Positions 1 through 11,414 of a stretch of 64,000 nt of DNA are shown in pieces. Positions within the stretch are counted from its first letter, which is position 1, and each line of letters opens with the position of its first letter. Made by a program: the position numbers and the translations under genes. This DNA is from Cyrtodaria siliqua. Lineage: Eukaryota > Mollusca > Bivalvia > Adapedonta > Hiatellidae. The notes under the pieces are model-generated. The model was not told the origin of the DNA and ran no database searches. It saw only the letters and a program-made list of their open reading frames with translations. The DNA lies in contig JAWPHD010001347.1 of the NCBI GenBank assembly GCA_037043455.1, positions 186,001 to 250,000 of the forward strand. The letters run 5' to 3'.

Positions 1-930
1 GTATTGCAATGGTAGTTTTAGCTATTACAGTGGTACTTTGAGCTGTTGCAATGGTACTTTGAGATATTTATTTTGGTACTTTGAGATATTTCTGTGGTAC
101 TTTGAGATATTGCAATGGTATGTTGATGTATTGCAATGGTACTTTGGGATATTGCAGTGGTACTTTGAGTTATTTCAGTGGTACTTTGGGATATTGCAAT
201 GTACTTTGAGATATTGCAGTGGTACTTTGGGATATTGCAGTGGTACTTTGAAATATTGAAATGGTACTTTGGGGTATTGCAATGGTACTTTGAGATATTG
301 TAATTTCTATTGCCGTCATACGTTGAACTATTGCAAGACTATTGCAATCCCATGTTACTAAGCAATGGTGCATTAAGCTGTTGGAAGACTGGTATTTTGA
401 GCTATTGCTAGACTATTGCAATGCTGCTTTTAACTATTACAATGGTACTTTGGGATATTGCAATTGTACTTTGGGATATTGCAATGGTACTCTTTGAGGT
501 TATGCAATGGTACTTTTAGCTATTGCAGTGATACTTTGAGATATTGCATTGGTACTTTGATGTATTGCAGTGGTACTTTGAGATATTGCAGTGGTACTTT
601 GGGGTATTGCAATGGTACGTTTAGCTATTACAATGGTACTTAGAGATGTTACAATGGTACTTTGAGCTATTTCAATGGTACTTTGAGGTAATGCAATAGT
701 ACTTTGGGATATTGCAATGGTACTTTGGGATATTGCAGTGGTACTTCGTGATATTACAATGAAACTTTGAGATATTGCACTGGTACTTTGAGATATCGCA
801 ATTGCTATTGCCATCATACGTTAAACTATTGCAAGACTATTGCAATCCCATGTTACTAAGCAATGGTGCATTAAGCTGTTGGAAGACTGGTATTTTGAGC
901 TATTGCTATGGTACTTTGAGCTATAACAGA
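1..930. repeat. 21-bp minisatellite with duplicated spacer block
   Basis: The unit is close to GATATTGCAGTGGTACTTTGG (21 bp), repeated with substitutions. A non-repeat block of about 115 bp (CCCATGTTACTAAGCAATGG inside it) occurs twice, at about 297-412 and 797-908, so the array has a higher-order period of about 500 bp. Because 21 is a multiple of three, all frames stay open for long stretches and give false repetitive ORFs on both strands. Confidence 0.9.
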
Positions 931-966
931 TTTATTGCAGTTTCAATTACTTAGATTTATTTACAG

Positions 967-1095
967 AAACAACAACAGTTGCAGCAAGCCAGTGTTGTGG
1001 AGCAGGCTCTGAGTCAGGCCTCCGAGTATATGAAACGTCACCATCAGGAGGACGTGAAGAAATCTGAAGAATCCAAAACTAACCCGACCCGTTAA
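967..1095 (+). CDS. terminal exon of an unidentified gene (3' part only)
   Basis: A splice acceptor (TTTATTTACAG, ending at 966) is followed by 42 open codons and TAA at 1093-1095. The peptide is rich in Gln, Glu, Lys and Ser, starting KQQQLQQASVVEQALSQ, then ASEYMKRHHQEDVKKSEE, ending KTNPTR. It looks amphipathic and possibly coiled coil. Base composition (about 50% GC) stands out from the AT-rich surroundings, as for true exons elsewhere in the window. The rest of the gene lies to the left of the window or beyond the 21-bp minisatellite, which would sit in its last intron. I do not recognise the family. The last five codons and the stop fall in the first unit of a downstream tandem repeat, so the C terminus may be recently remodelled. 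Phase 0 relative to the acceptor gives the ORF, but the upstream exon is not visible, so the phase is inferred. Confidence 0.6.
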   Translation, partial: KQQQLQQASVVEQALSQASEYMKRHHQEDVKKSEESKTNPTR

Positions 1096-1290
1096 AGTGG
1101 AAATAGAGCTCACTCAACCAGACCCGACCCCCTTAAAGTGGAAATAAATTAGAACTCACCCATTCTAACCCGACTCCCTTTCAGTGGAAATAGAATGCAC
1201 CCAACATAATAACCCACACCCCTCACAGTGGAAATTTATTAGACTACACCCAACCTCTCCTATACCCCCAAAACAATGGAAGTAGAATGC
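1076..1290. repeat. degenerate tandem repeat of about 45 bp in the presumed 3' UTR
   Basis: About five imperfect units of the form AACCCGACCCCTTAAAGTGG followed by AAATAGAACTCACCCA. The first unit holds the stop codon of the 967-1095 exon. An AATAAA lies inside the second unit at about 1142-1147, a possible poly(A) signal. Confidence 0.65.
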
Positions 1291-1679
1291 ATCCATTAGA
1301 GAGAAAGCGTGAATGACAGATTTAACTGTATGCTTCATGTAGTTGGAAAGATATTATTTTCAGTGTGTGCCTATATAAATTAAAGTATTATTGAACTAAA
1401 ATGACTAAGAATTGATTGCAAGCATTTTAGCTTAAAATAGTTGAAGAATATTTGGATTGATATACATGATATAAGAGTGTCAACTTTTTGTTAACATGTA
1501 TATGGCCACAATGAGTGTTGGAAAAAACATTTTTTATATAATCTGAAATTTGGTGAAGGTATCAACGAGTGATGTATAAATGTATCATGGATGGGCAGTT
1601 ATATGTCTATGTAACACATGATATTGTTGGGCATTGATTTGCTGTTAACGCCTGCTAAGGGCGACTACAATAGCCTTTG
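1291..1679. other. no feature seen
   Basis: AT-rich sequence downstream of the terminal exon, possibly 3' UTR and intergenic. I see no coding potential or clear repeat ends. Confidence 0.5.
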
Positions 1680-1726
1680 CAGACAGTGTAAACCCAGATC
1701 AGGCTGATCAGGGTTTACACTGTCTG
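1680..1726. repeat. inverted repeat with 16-bp perfect arms
   Basis: The arms CAGACAGTGTAAACCC and GGGTTTACACTGTCTG flank a 15-bp loop that itself contains GATCAGGCTGATC. A related sequence (CATTGTAAACCCTGATCAGC) occurs near 29160, so this is part of a dispersed family. Confidence 0.75.
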
Positions 1727-2559
1727 GCTGCTCATCAGTAATTTAATCAAAACACCCCTTTGTCAGTTTTATGTCAAAATAGCATAATGACACATAGATT
1801 CCATCTGGATTGTAATGTTTTTGTGGCAGTTTTGTGTCATAATGACATATGGAAGCGAAGCGAATTTCCCATCTCACTATGGCATGTTTGATAACGTATG
1901 TCATAATGTTATATGTAAATAAATACCTTGGAAGCAACAAACACAAACAAGAGAGAAAAGTGGCAGACTCGGTTTTATTGAGTCTTGTAATTTTCATTTC
2001 TGCCTGTAGGTTGTTTTTTTCATGAACTAGAACACTTGCAAATAAACCCCAATCCAAGGTTTTCAGTTATCTGTAGCAGAAAAAATTGTAAAAAAACTAA
2101 AATACATTTACAATGAACAAATAATATTTCATTCTTCAACTTTTATATATGTACCAATTTGTATTACATATATCATCATAACATGTCATATTGACAGATA
2201 TTTGAACAATATCATGATTGAAATATTAGCTAAATAAGTCATTTATTTTACCAACAAAAATGTCCTGTGGAAAGTTTGAATGACACCAGGCCATGAATTC
2301 ACTAACCATTCTTTAGAATATTCTTAGACTTAAGCCCAAGTATGCAAATTTTCATCACCAATAGTTGTAAAACTTAAAAGTATTAACGTTCATAACAAGC
2401 TGCTTTGTATAAACATGATAAATATTAATAAATAGCATCTTCATATGATCGTTTATCTTTGAAGGTCATGGGAATATTTGCGAACGAAATTTGAGTACTC
2501 GAGTCTTAAGGAAAATTTGAAGAATCGTTGGTGATTTCCAGATCTGTAATTGTATATAT
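1727..2559. other. no gene seen
   Basis: AT-rich. A 104-codon minus-strand reading frame at 1743-2057 has no recognisable domain and ordinary AT-rich composition; I do not support it as a gene. Confidence 0.5.
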
Positions 2560-2863
2560 CGTATAATCCCTAATAAACACCCCTGGGGCGTAAACATTTT
2601 TTAAAAGTGGGGCATTTATTTGAGACCAAAAAATACATAATTAACTTTTAAATCAGACATTATTTAATGATTTTCATTCCCAAGAAAACCAGACAGCATG
2701 TCATCACATTTTAAGTTTTCTGGTTATTTTGTGTGTTCCATTGTGAATGAAACAGATTAACTTGCATCTTTTGGTGGTGTTTTAAAAAATGTATTTCTGA
2801 AAAAATGGTGCGTGGAGTGGGGAGGGTGTTTATTAGCGGAGGTGCGTTTATTAGGGATTATAC
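2560..2863. mobile_element. MITE with CGTATAATCCCTAATAAAC terminal inverted repeats
   Basis: The left end CGTATAATCCCTAATAAAC and right end GTTTATTAGGGATTATACG are inverted copies 304 bp apart, with no coding capacity between them. Degenerate copies are seen at about 32090-32250 and a terminal fragment near 33925 and 35735 (AATAGGGATTTTACGGTA). The superfamily is not assigned because the target duplication is not clear. Confidence 0.75.
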
Positions 2864-3105
2864 GGTACTCTAATGTGTACTGATATAATAGAAGTGATTC
2901 TATGTTGTTACCAGTAATTTTATGTATTAATGTTACATCATGGACGACATTTTGTAATATTTGCTGATTGCAGTATATTACCTGTCATATTATTGACCAC
3001 GTTTTACTGTTCAATGGAATATTTTGTTAGTCTTTTTACATGCTCATTTAAGTTTAGCCCTTTATAAAACTTATTGTAGTGATAATTTATAATATATTTT
3101 TTTCT

Positions 3106-3512
3106 GTGTGGTTCCGATGCAAAGAATAGGGCCACTGCAGATCTTGTTGGAGGGGTAGGCAGAGGGGTAGAATCCCCCCAAATTCATGTTCATTTTATCA
3201 TTTTTGTTCATGCTCATTAAAGTTCTTCATCATGACCCCTGCATTGTTTCAGGTGCCATCTCGCTTAGATCACTAGAGCAGTGGCAGAAATTCAATAAAC
3301 GTGGCTCCAGCTTAAATGGAGTGTCTACAGTATAATCTGCAGTAACTATGCAGTTCTGCAGGTGAGAAGGTTCTAGGCCCATTCTCCATATTTTATCTCG
3401 ATGTACATGGAGGATGAGCCTGGCATGTTCATTCCTGTCAGGCACCATATAACCTTTCATGTGTTGGTGTGCTTTAAAACACCAATTCAGTTCAATTAAA
3501 AAAAAAAATTGT
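3106..3512 (+). mobile_element. SINE-C copy (about 400-bp retroposon family)
   Basis: It contains the family blocks AATAGGGCCACTGCAGATC, GGTAGGCAGAGGGGTAGAA, GAAGGTTCTAGGCCCATTCT, GATGAGCCTGGCATGTTCAT and the tail AACACCAATTCAGTTCAATT followed by an A run. See the copy at 7366-7779 for the target duplication that defines this as a retroposon. Confidence 0.8.
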
Positions 3513-4352
3513 GTACAGCTAAGTATCTTCTTTTGCTCCTCCGGATTTCAAGTCCACTGTGCTCTACACTGGGCCATGCCAACCTCTTATCATGTAATTG
3601 AATAGAATTGATGTAAATAATTATTGTGTATATAGTCATTTGTTGTCATGGATGCTTTTTAAAATAGATTATTCATACTGTAGGGGCTTTACCTGGATTT
3701 TTTAGACTGCATTCACAAGCGTATAGGTGTACCGGAAGTAAAAAAAAATCCCCTTTCTGTATTCAATATACCAAATTTCCTAATTTGTGATATCTCAAAA
3801 TATAGTAGGTAATAAGATTCTCTGACACATTCTTGGAGATATTCACTTCCTCTCTAGAAAACTGCTTTAAAAAAGAGGTATTTGGCATTTAAGAAAATAA
3901 TATTTTGATCTTTATTGACACCCTGACCAAATTGCATTCATTCAGAACCTCTCATGAGTATTCTACTTTCACTGTTGGTTAAATTAAACCTTCATACAAC
4001 CATGCAAATGATTTTCGACTCTGGCGAGCAAGTGGATAAAGTCATTTAAACAACAAAAAAACAGACCCAAAACCACCTTTTATCACAAGAAAAAGTTAGA
4101 ATTAAATAAATGGGAACTTCTTCGAAAACCAAAGCATGAATTACCAAAGAGATCAATTTTCTATTCTTGCATACCGGATAAAGTTATCCGCATTTTACAT
4201 TGGTGATGGAAAGCCTGATCTTACACATGGGGGAAGATAAAAGTTGCGCGTTGATATCAACGATTATAGTTGCATGACATCATTGTGTAAATAAACATTC
4301 AAAATGTTAGTAGTTGGCAACGTCAATGCTCAGAATGTAACTGATATATATA
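3513..4352. other. no gene seen
   Basis: AT-rich non-coding sequence. A short hairpin CGGATAAAGTTATCCG lies near 4173. No ORF or repeat boundary supported. Confidence 0.5.
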
Positions 4353-4492
4353 TGCAAGAAAAAGATTCAATCATGGGTATCCGGTTCAGATAGGGAAATT
4401 CCAACCCTCGGTATAATTGTTTTAATCGGAACCTCGGTTTGGAATTCTCTATCTTCACCTGATACCAATGAAAGATTCTTATATTCTTTTGC
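4353..4492. repeat. imperfect inverted repeat of about 140 bp (foldback element)
   Basis: Left arm blocks AAAGATTCAATCATGGGTAT and CAGATAGGGAAATTCC are matched in reverse by GGAATTCTCTATCTTCACCT and GATACCAATGAAAGATTCTT. Arms are diverged by several substitutions; the loop is near 4420. Likely a small MITE. Confidence 0.65.
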
Positions 4493-4589
4493 CAGTATAC
4501 CGTTCACAAGCGATGTAGACACAAGCTTATTAGGTTTGTCAGAAATGGTTTGTGTATTTCACAAGCTTGCGCATGTTTTTTAAACCATT

Positions 4590-5985
4590 CATGTCTAGTT
4601 CATCATTTATAGATGGACATTCATGTCAATTCATTATAGATGGACATTCATGACTAGTTCATCATTATAGATGGACATTCATGTCTAGTTCTTCATTATA
4701 GATGGACATTCATGTCTAGTTCTTCTTTATAGATGGACATTCATGTCTAGTTCGACATTGTAGATGGACATTCATGTCTAGTTGTTCAATAAAGATGGAC
4801 ATCCATGTCTAGTTCTTCATTATAGATGGACATTCATGGCGAGTTCTTCATTAAAGATGGATATTCATGTTGAGTTCTTCATTATAGATGGGCATTCATG
4901 TCTAGTTCTTCATTATAGATTGACATTCATGTTGAGTTCTTCATTATAGATGGACATTCATGTCTAGTTCATCTTTATAGATAGACATTCATGTCTAGTT
5001 CATCATTATAGATGGACATTCATGTCTAGTTCATTATAGATGGACATTCATGTCTAGATCATCATTATAGATGGACATTCATGTCTAGTTCATCATTATA
5101 GATGGACATTCATGTCTAGTTCAACATTATAGATGGACATTCATGTCTAGTTCTTCATTGTAGATGAACATTCATGTCTAATTCTTCTTTATAGATGAAC
5201 TTCCGTGTCCAGTTCTTCATTATAGATGAACATTTATGTCTAGTTCCTCATTATAGATGAACATTCATGTCTAGTTCTTCAATATATATGGACATTCATG
5301 TGTAGTTCATCATTATTGATGGACATTCATGTCTAGTTAAACATTATAAATGGACATTCATGTCTAGTTCCTCATTATAGATGGACATTCATGTCTTGTC
5401 CATCATTGTAGATGGACATTCATGTCTAGTTCCTCATTCTAAATGAACATTGATTTGGAGTTATTCATTATAGATGAACATTCATGTCTAGTTCTTCATT
5501 ATAGATGGACATTAATGTCTAGTTAATTATTATAGATGGACATTTATGTCTAGTTCATCAGTATAGATGGGCATTCATGTCTAGTTCCTCATTATAGATG
5601 AACATTCATGTCTAATTCTCCATTATAGATGGACATTCATGTCTAGTTCATCATTATAGATTGACATTCATGTCTAGTTCATCATTATAGATGGACATTC
5701 ATGTCTGGTTTCTCATTGTAGATGAACAGTCATGTCTACTCTTCATTATAGATGGACATTCATGTCTAGTTTCTCATTATAGATGAACATTCATGTCTAC
5801 TTCTTCATTATAGATGGACATTCATGTCTAGTTCCTCATTATAGATGAACATTCATATTGGAGTCCTTCATTATAGATGAACATTCATGTCTAGTTCTTC
5901 TTTATAGATGAACATTCATGTCTAGTTCTTCATTATAGATGGACATTCATTTAAGCAGCATTCATGTCTAGTTCATCATTATAGA
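4590..5985. repeat. 31-bp minisatellite, about 45 copies
   Basis: The unit is TCATTATAGATGGACATTCA followed by TGTCTAGTTCT. Two alternating sub-types are visible (GATGGACATT and GATGAACATT), the second enriched after 5160. Ends decay into single-copy sequence near 4590 and 5985. Confidence 0.93.
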
Positions 5986-6894
5986 TGACTTTTCATTATT
6001 TGCTTATTTTCTCCCATTTTACTTGTAGTGCAAGTGTTTGTTTAATACAGTGTATGATTGAATGTCCAAGAGTTGGAAATGTGTCGACCTTACAGTTCCT
6101 TTATTTTTCAACCAATAAACCTGAACGATTTACTTGTTATAAAGTGATATGTTTGGTCTACAATGAATATTAATTTGCTTACATGTATACATAAAATATA
6201 TTTACTTGTTAAAATAATTGTGGTAGTTACTTATGTAATGTTTCACAGAGCAGCGTAAACCTAATATTTCTGGATCATCCCTTGTATTTAGGTGTTGCCT
6301 CCTTCACACACACTAAACTTGTCTAAAGAGTGAGACTTTCTCTTGACAATGTTGAAGTGCTAATATCCTCTGACCTAACAAAGACAGAAAATGCTCTTGT
6401 TTCATGCAACCTTTCTCTTTTTGTATCAAGATGTCCTGAACATTTTGCATAAGTCAATAATGTACACTATGCACACATGATGCAGGTATCTTTTGTTCTT
6501 GACACAAAAAAGGAGTTAAATATTATCAGTTACCCTTCAGTCGCTATGTTGTCTTGGAGGGGAGGGGGCCAGAGAGGCCATGTGGTGCTAAGCGATCAAG
6601 AGCACCAATTAGAAATGGGGTTACAGTCAGACCCTTGCATGGTCGAAGGCAACTGAAGTGTCTGAACTGTTGTGGTTGCGGCAAACTCTAGTGATTGTTG
6701 TTAAGTTTCTCTGAAGCCATGCCTAATATGTTTATCTTCATGAGGCTTGGATCTAGAATGATCATATCTGTCTTCAGGTCTTGGCACAAAACTACTTACT
6801 GGTATAATTTGTTTCGGTGAAGTAAAAAATAATAATTTAAAATCTGTCTCGAAACTCCAAATCAGTAAAAGGCCTCCATGACAAAATGATACAA
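5986..6894. other. no gene seen
   Basis: AT-rich sequence between a satellite and a SINE-C copy. Short ORFs on both strands have no domain features. I see no splice-bounded exon. Confidence 0.45.
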
Positions 6895-7209
6895 CCACTG
6901 CAAATCCCGCTATAGGCAGAGGGGTAGGACTCCCCTTTCATGTTCATTTTATCATTTTTTATCGTGCTCATTTAATGTCTTCATCATGACACCGCATATG
7001 CCAAAGTGAAAACGTGGCTCCATCATAAATGGAGTGTCTACAATAGAATTTGCAGCAACTCTGCAGTTCTGCAGGTTAGAAGGTTCTAGGCCCATTCTCC
7101 ATATTTTATCTTGATGTAAATGGAGGATGAGCCTGGCATGTTCATGCCTGTTAGGCGCCATATAACCTTCATGTGTTGGTGCGCCGTAAAACCCAATTCA
7201 ATTCAATTC
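6895..7209 (+). mobile_element. SINE-C copy, 5' truncated
   Basis: It starts inside the family (CCACTGCAAATCC) and lacks the CATTGTTTCAGGTGCCATC block by an internal deletion. It ends with GTGCGCCGTAAAACCCAATT and an AATTC-rich tail. Confidence 0.8.
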
Positions 7210-7365
7210 CATGAAAAAATGAAAGCAAAATGTTTACAATAGTGATAGTCTTCGTTAGCATGTGATTTGTGAATTATAACATGAAATGTGGGAATTAATG
7301 GCAACCAGGTATGGTTAATGTTTATTATAATAGCTACAAATGGTGGTGGTATCTATTATTTATTT

Positions 7366-7779
7366 GCCCCGTGTGGTTCCCGGGGGCCCTGTTTGGTCAC
7401 GGGGCAAAGAATAGGGCCACTGCAGATCCCTTTGGAGGGGTAGGCAGAGGGGTAGAACCCCTCAAAATTCATGTTTATTTTATCATTTTTTGTTCATGTT
7501 CATTAAAGCTCTTCATCATGATCCCTGCATTGTTTCAGGTGCCATCTCGCTCACATCAAAAGAGCAGTGGCAGAAAAACAATGAATGTGGCTCCAGCGTA
7601 AATGGAGTTTCTACGATAGAATTTGCAGCAACTCGGCAGTTCAGGGTGAGAAGGTTCTAGGCCCATTTTCCATATTTTATCTCGATGTACATGGAGGATG
7701 AGCCTGGCATGTTCATGCCTGTTAGGCGCCATATAACCGTTCATGTGTTGGTGCGCCTTAAAACCCAATTCAGTTCAAT
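7366..7779 (+). mobile_element. SINE-C copy, full length, with 14-bp target duplication
   Basis: The 414-bp element starts GCCCCGTGTGGTTCCCGGGG and ends AAAACCCAATTCAGTTCAAT. TCTATTATTTATTT flanks it on both sides (7352-7365 and 7780-7793), which marks target-primed retroposition. The 5' end folds (CCCGTG with CACGGGG) but has no clear tRNA A and B boxes. The final 40 bp resemble the tail of the tRNA-derived SINE-A, which suggests a shared LINE partner. Confidence 0.88.
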
Positions 7780-7934
7780 TCTATTATTTATTTCTCCTTA
7801 CAAGGTGTTTTCTCAAATCCTGGTGCAATTTCATGCTCTTACACTAGTTTCAATACCACACAGATTTGTTATAATTTGATAGTGTTTTAACTTGCAAATA
7901 TTCTGCTGCTTGATTGTCAGCCTTTAAGTTGGTG

Positions 7935-8765
7935 TTTAAAGTAGCTGTCCCGCCAGCAACAGCCAAATTTTACAACATAATGTACACCGTTTCTAAACCT
8001 ACTGACGACAAGGTATATATATAACTTAGGGGCGTCCGTGGCCGAGTGGTTAGAGTCTCTGACTTGCAATCACTTGCCCCTCACCGCTGTAGGTTCGATC
8101 CCTCAGGGGCCTAGGAATCTTTGTGAGGAAGCTATCCAGCTGGCTTGCGGAACGTCGGTGGTTCTAACCAGGTGCCCGCCCGTGCACGAAAATTGCCCGG
8201 AGGGGCACCTGGAGTCTTCCTCCACCAGTGGAAGCTGGAAAGTCGCCATATGACCTTAGCTGTTGGTGCGACTATAAAATCCAATTCAATTCAATTCAAT
8301 ATATATAACTTACATATTTTGAAATATCAAACTCTATAGACGCAGAGTAAACTGCTTTAACCAGCCAGAAACATAATGTACACCGGTTCTAAACCTATGG
8401 ATGACAAGGTATATATAACTTACATATTTTGAGAATTCAAACTCTATAGACACAGAATAAACGGCTTAAACCAGCCAGGCCAAACCCCAGAACTGGAGTG
8501 TTGAATTAATTGTTACCAACCCATAATTCATTTTACACATACTCAATCACAGGTATTTTAAGAACTCGTTAAAAAATAAACCTAAAGTTTTAATAGGCTC
8601 ATATACATTATTATACGACCCAAACACCTGGATAGAGTTTTGATCTACGGTTTTGTACTTCAATTTTGTTGATATTTGGCGGGTTAGTTTCTTTAATAGA
8701 TGTTGGTTTAATACTATTTCATAATTGCTGTAGTTGTCATGGTTTTCCATCGATTCTCCATAAAA
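7935..8765 (+). mobile_element. element E copy, interrupted by a SINE
   Basis: The element starts near AAAGTAGCTGTCCCGCCAGC and contains TAAACCTACTGACGACAAGG, ACTTACATATTTTGA and TTTGGCGGGTTAGTTTCTTT. Part of it (about 8370-8430) repeats an upstream part, so there is an internal duplication. Related copies lie at 33525-33935, 35363-35790 and, inverted, 16925-17243. The type of element is unknown; no terminal inverted repeat was found. Confidence 0.65.
8029..8300 (+). mobile_element. SINE-A, tRNA-derived, with 12-bp target duplication
   Basis: The head carries a Pol III A box (GTGGCCGAGTGGTTAGAG) and B box (GGTTCGATCCC) in a tRNA-Ser/Leu-like layout. The body includes CACCAGTGGAAGCTGGAAAG and the tail is CCAATTCAATTCAATTCAAT. 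ATATATAACTTA flanks it at 8017-8028 and 8301-8312. It interrupts element E at a clean site. Not a functional tRNA gene. Confidence 0.92.
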
Positions 8766-9528
8766 ATGACAGTTATCACATGATAGTAGAATACTACATG
8801 TTCTCTAAATTGTGATTGCCAAATATTTTTTGTAAGAGTGTTTGTAAATAGATTTATAAGCACATTATTACTTGCTCATCATAGAACTAGCTTTTATGGT
8901 CATGAAGTAGAAAGTTTGCCTCGCATTGTTGTGATCCGAGTTTTTCTCATAATTTTCCAATCCTGTTATAATTAACTAATAAGTAATTAATTACAGAATA
9001 ATCTATTACAGCGTTGGTTCTAATTCAGACGTACCTCAACATTTGATTGCACAAAAGTGGAAAGTTTTAGAGAGAGAGAAATATATTTCGTATTTCGCAC
9101 ATAATGAGTATGACTTTTCAACGTCCAACCTCAAATTCACGATTTCACTGTGCCGTTGTTCAGTCATCTCTTGACTTACATCAATGAAAGGCTCAAAACA
9201 TTTTTGAATAGCAGCCCAATGTGTAAAAACAACTCTATGCATTTCTGAATCTTATATGTAATAAAGAAATTTAGGGTGCATTATTGTATCTTAAATAGAA
9301 ATTAGGGTAATTAACAGAAACTGTTGTCTCTTTCACTTTTTATGTGATTGACTCGGCAGATTTGCCCATGTTCATGTTTTCATGAAGGCGCGGTGAGAAC
9401 AATTACACAGACATGGTATATACATTGCAGTTGTATATTGTGAACATTGTACTCACATGCTTTCATTATTTGTGGTGGTTTTTATAGCAGTTGTAAGTAT
9501 CTTTTGTGTTGTCTAGCACAAGTATAAA
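8766..9528. other. no gene seen
   Basis: AT-rich non-coding sequence between element E and the 43-bp satellite. A 68-codon minus ORF at 9036-9242 has no support. Confidence 0.45.
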
Positions 9529-10795
9529 TTACACATTGTGTGTGTTATTAATGTGCATTAACTTTATGATTGACATTGTGTAAGTGTTAACCGTTGAATA
9601 TTCACATTGTGTGTGTAATTAAGGACATGTTAACTGTTGAATATTCACATTGTGTTTGTAATAGCTACATGTTATCTTTTGAATTCACATTGTGTGTGTA
9701 ATTAAGGACATGTTAACTGTTGAATATTCACATTGTGTGTGTAATTAAGGACATGTTAACTGTTGAATATTCACATTGTGTGTGTAATTAAGGACATGTT
9801 AACTGTTGAATATTCACATTGTGTGTGTAATTAAGGACATGTTAACTGTTGAATATTCACATTGTGTGTGTAATTAAGGACATGTTAACTGTTGAATATT
9901 CACATTGTGTGTGTAATTAAGGACTTGTTAACCGTTGAATATTCACATTGTGTGTGTAATTAAGGACATGTTAACTGTTGAATATTCACATTGTGTTTGT
10001 AATAGCTACATGTTATCTTTTGAATTCACATTGTGTGTGTAATTAAGGACATGTTAACTGTTGAATATTCACATTGTGTGTGTAATTAAGGACATGTTAA
10101 CTGTTGAATATTCACATTGTGTGTGTAATTAAGGATATGTTAACTGTTGAATATTCACATTGTGTGTGTAATTAAGGACATGTTAACTGTTGAATATTCA
10201 CATTGTGTGTGTAATTAAGGACTTGTTAACTGTTGAATATTCACATTGTGTGTGTAATTAAGGACTTGTTAACTGTTGAATATTCACATTGTGTTTGTAA
10301 TAGCTACATGTTATCTTTTGAATTCACATTGTGTGTGTAATTAAGGACATGTTAACTGTTGAATATTCACATTGTGTGTGTAATTAAGGACTTGTTAACT
10401 GTTGAATATTCACATTGTGTGTGTAATTAAGGACTTGTTAACTGTTGAATATTCACATTGTGTGTGTAATTAAGGACATGTTAACTGTTGAATATTCACA
10501 TTGTGTTTGTAATTAAGGACATGTTAACTGTTGAATATTCACATTGTGTGTGTAATTAAATGTTAACTTTGAATTCACAGTGTGTGTGTAATTAAATACA
10601 TGTTAACTGTTGAATATTCACATTATGTGTGTAATTAAATACATTTTAACTGTTAAATATTCACATTGTGTGTGTAATAGCTACATGTTATCTTTTGGAT
10701 ATTCATGTTGTTTGTGTAATTAACGACCTGTTGTATGTGTAGTTAAGTACATGCTAACATTTTTATATTCACATTGTGTGTGTAATTAAGGACAT
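9529..10795. repeat. 43-bp satellite with higher-order variant units
   Basis: The unit is AAGGACATGTTAACTGTTGA followed by ATATTCACATTGTGTGTGTAATT, exactly 43 bp in the core. A distinct variant (TTTGTAATAGCTACATGTTA, with a shortened GAATTCACA) recurs at about 9655, 9988, 10287 and 10674, giving a higher-order spacing of about 300-390 bp. Edge units are more diverged than the centre. Confidence 0.93.
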
Positions 10796-10818
10796 ATTGG
10801 TAAAACCCAATTCAATTT
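10796..10818 (+). mobile_element. SINE 3' tail remnant at satellite edge
   Basis: TAAAACCCAATTCAATTTG right after the last satellite unit matches the 3' end of the SINE-A/SINE-C families. Only the tail is present. Confidence 0.45.
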
Positions 10819-10999
10819 GATGTTTATTATGTAAACATTATTTTTCTCTTTTAAGGTCATCAATCTCATTTATGGCTTTAAATAATAATGTTATTGTACT
10901 TGGCAAAAAAAAGAAAGTGTACACTTTGTTTAATTTTTTGAATAATTGTTATTTAAAAACAATGACAACTCTTTCATTTTTACCTTGTAAAGCATATTG

Positions 11000-11414
11000 A
11001 ACAGTATATTAAATCATTTTATTATTAGAATTTTGTGTTTCTGGACTTCAAAAACCTCATTACCCAATGTCATGTAAAACCTCAATGCGTTCTGAGAATG
11101 TAATGAGTTTTAAATTAACTGGTTTCACTGGTCCAATTTTTATCACTGAACCAATCAGAATGCTTCATATTTTCATTTGGTTGTTTCTATCATGACATCA
11201 CTTTCTGGTATTATGACCACATCCTGGTATTATGACATCACATCATGTCATTATGATGCAATTCAGTGTGTTCTGAGAACTGACTGAGCATTTAAATTGC
11301 TGTGAGAAACAGATTAAGACTGTTTGTATCTCTCAGTGGGTAATGAGTTTCTCGAAACCAAGAATCATAAAATTCTAAATATAGAATAATTCTAAAATGA
11401 TTTAATAGACTGTT
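11000..11414. mobile_element. long-TIR element F, copy without minisatellite
   Basis: The left arm (ACAGTATATTAAATCATTTT ... AGAATTTTGTG ... CTCATTACCCA) is matched inverted by the right arm (TGGGTAATGAG ... AAAATTCTA ... AAAATGATTTAATAGACTGT). Arms are about 80 bp with mismatches. The interior holds GCGTTCTGAGAATGTAATGA, the sequence that is amplified into a 45-bp array in the sister copy at 21070-21950. Confidence 0.7.

Noticed and set aside
38..817. Repetitive ORFs on both strands (for example CSGTLRYCSGTL and SQSTTAISQST repeats)
   Set aside because: The 21-bp unit is a multiple of three, so all frames stay open. The protein repeats mirror the DNA repeat and appear on both strands.
8038..8110. 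Possible tRNA gene
   Set aside because: It has A and B boxes but poor stem pairing and is followed by a SINE body, AATTC tail and target duplication. Same for 60770-60850 and 30740-30805.
9529..10795. CRISPR-like regular repeats
   Set aside because: Direct satellite units with no unique spacers, in a eukaryotic sequence. Same for 4590-5985 and 21205-21815.
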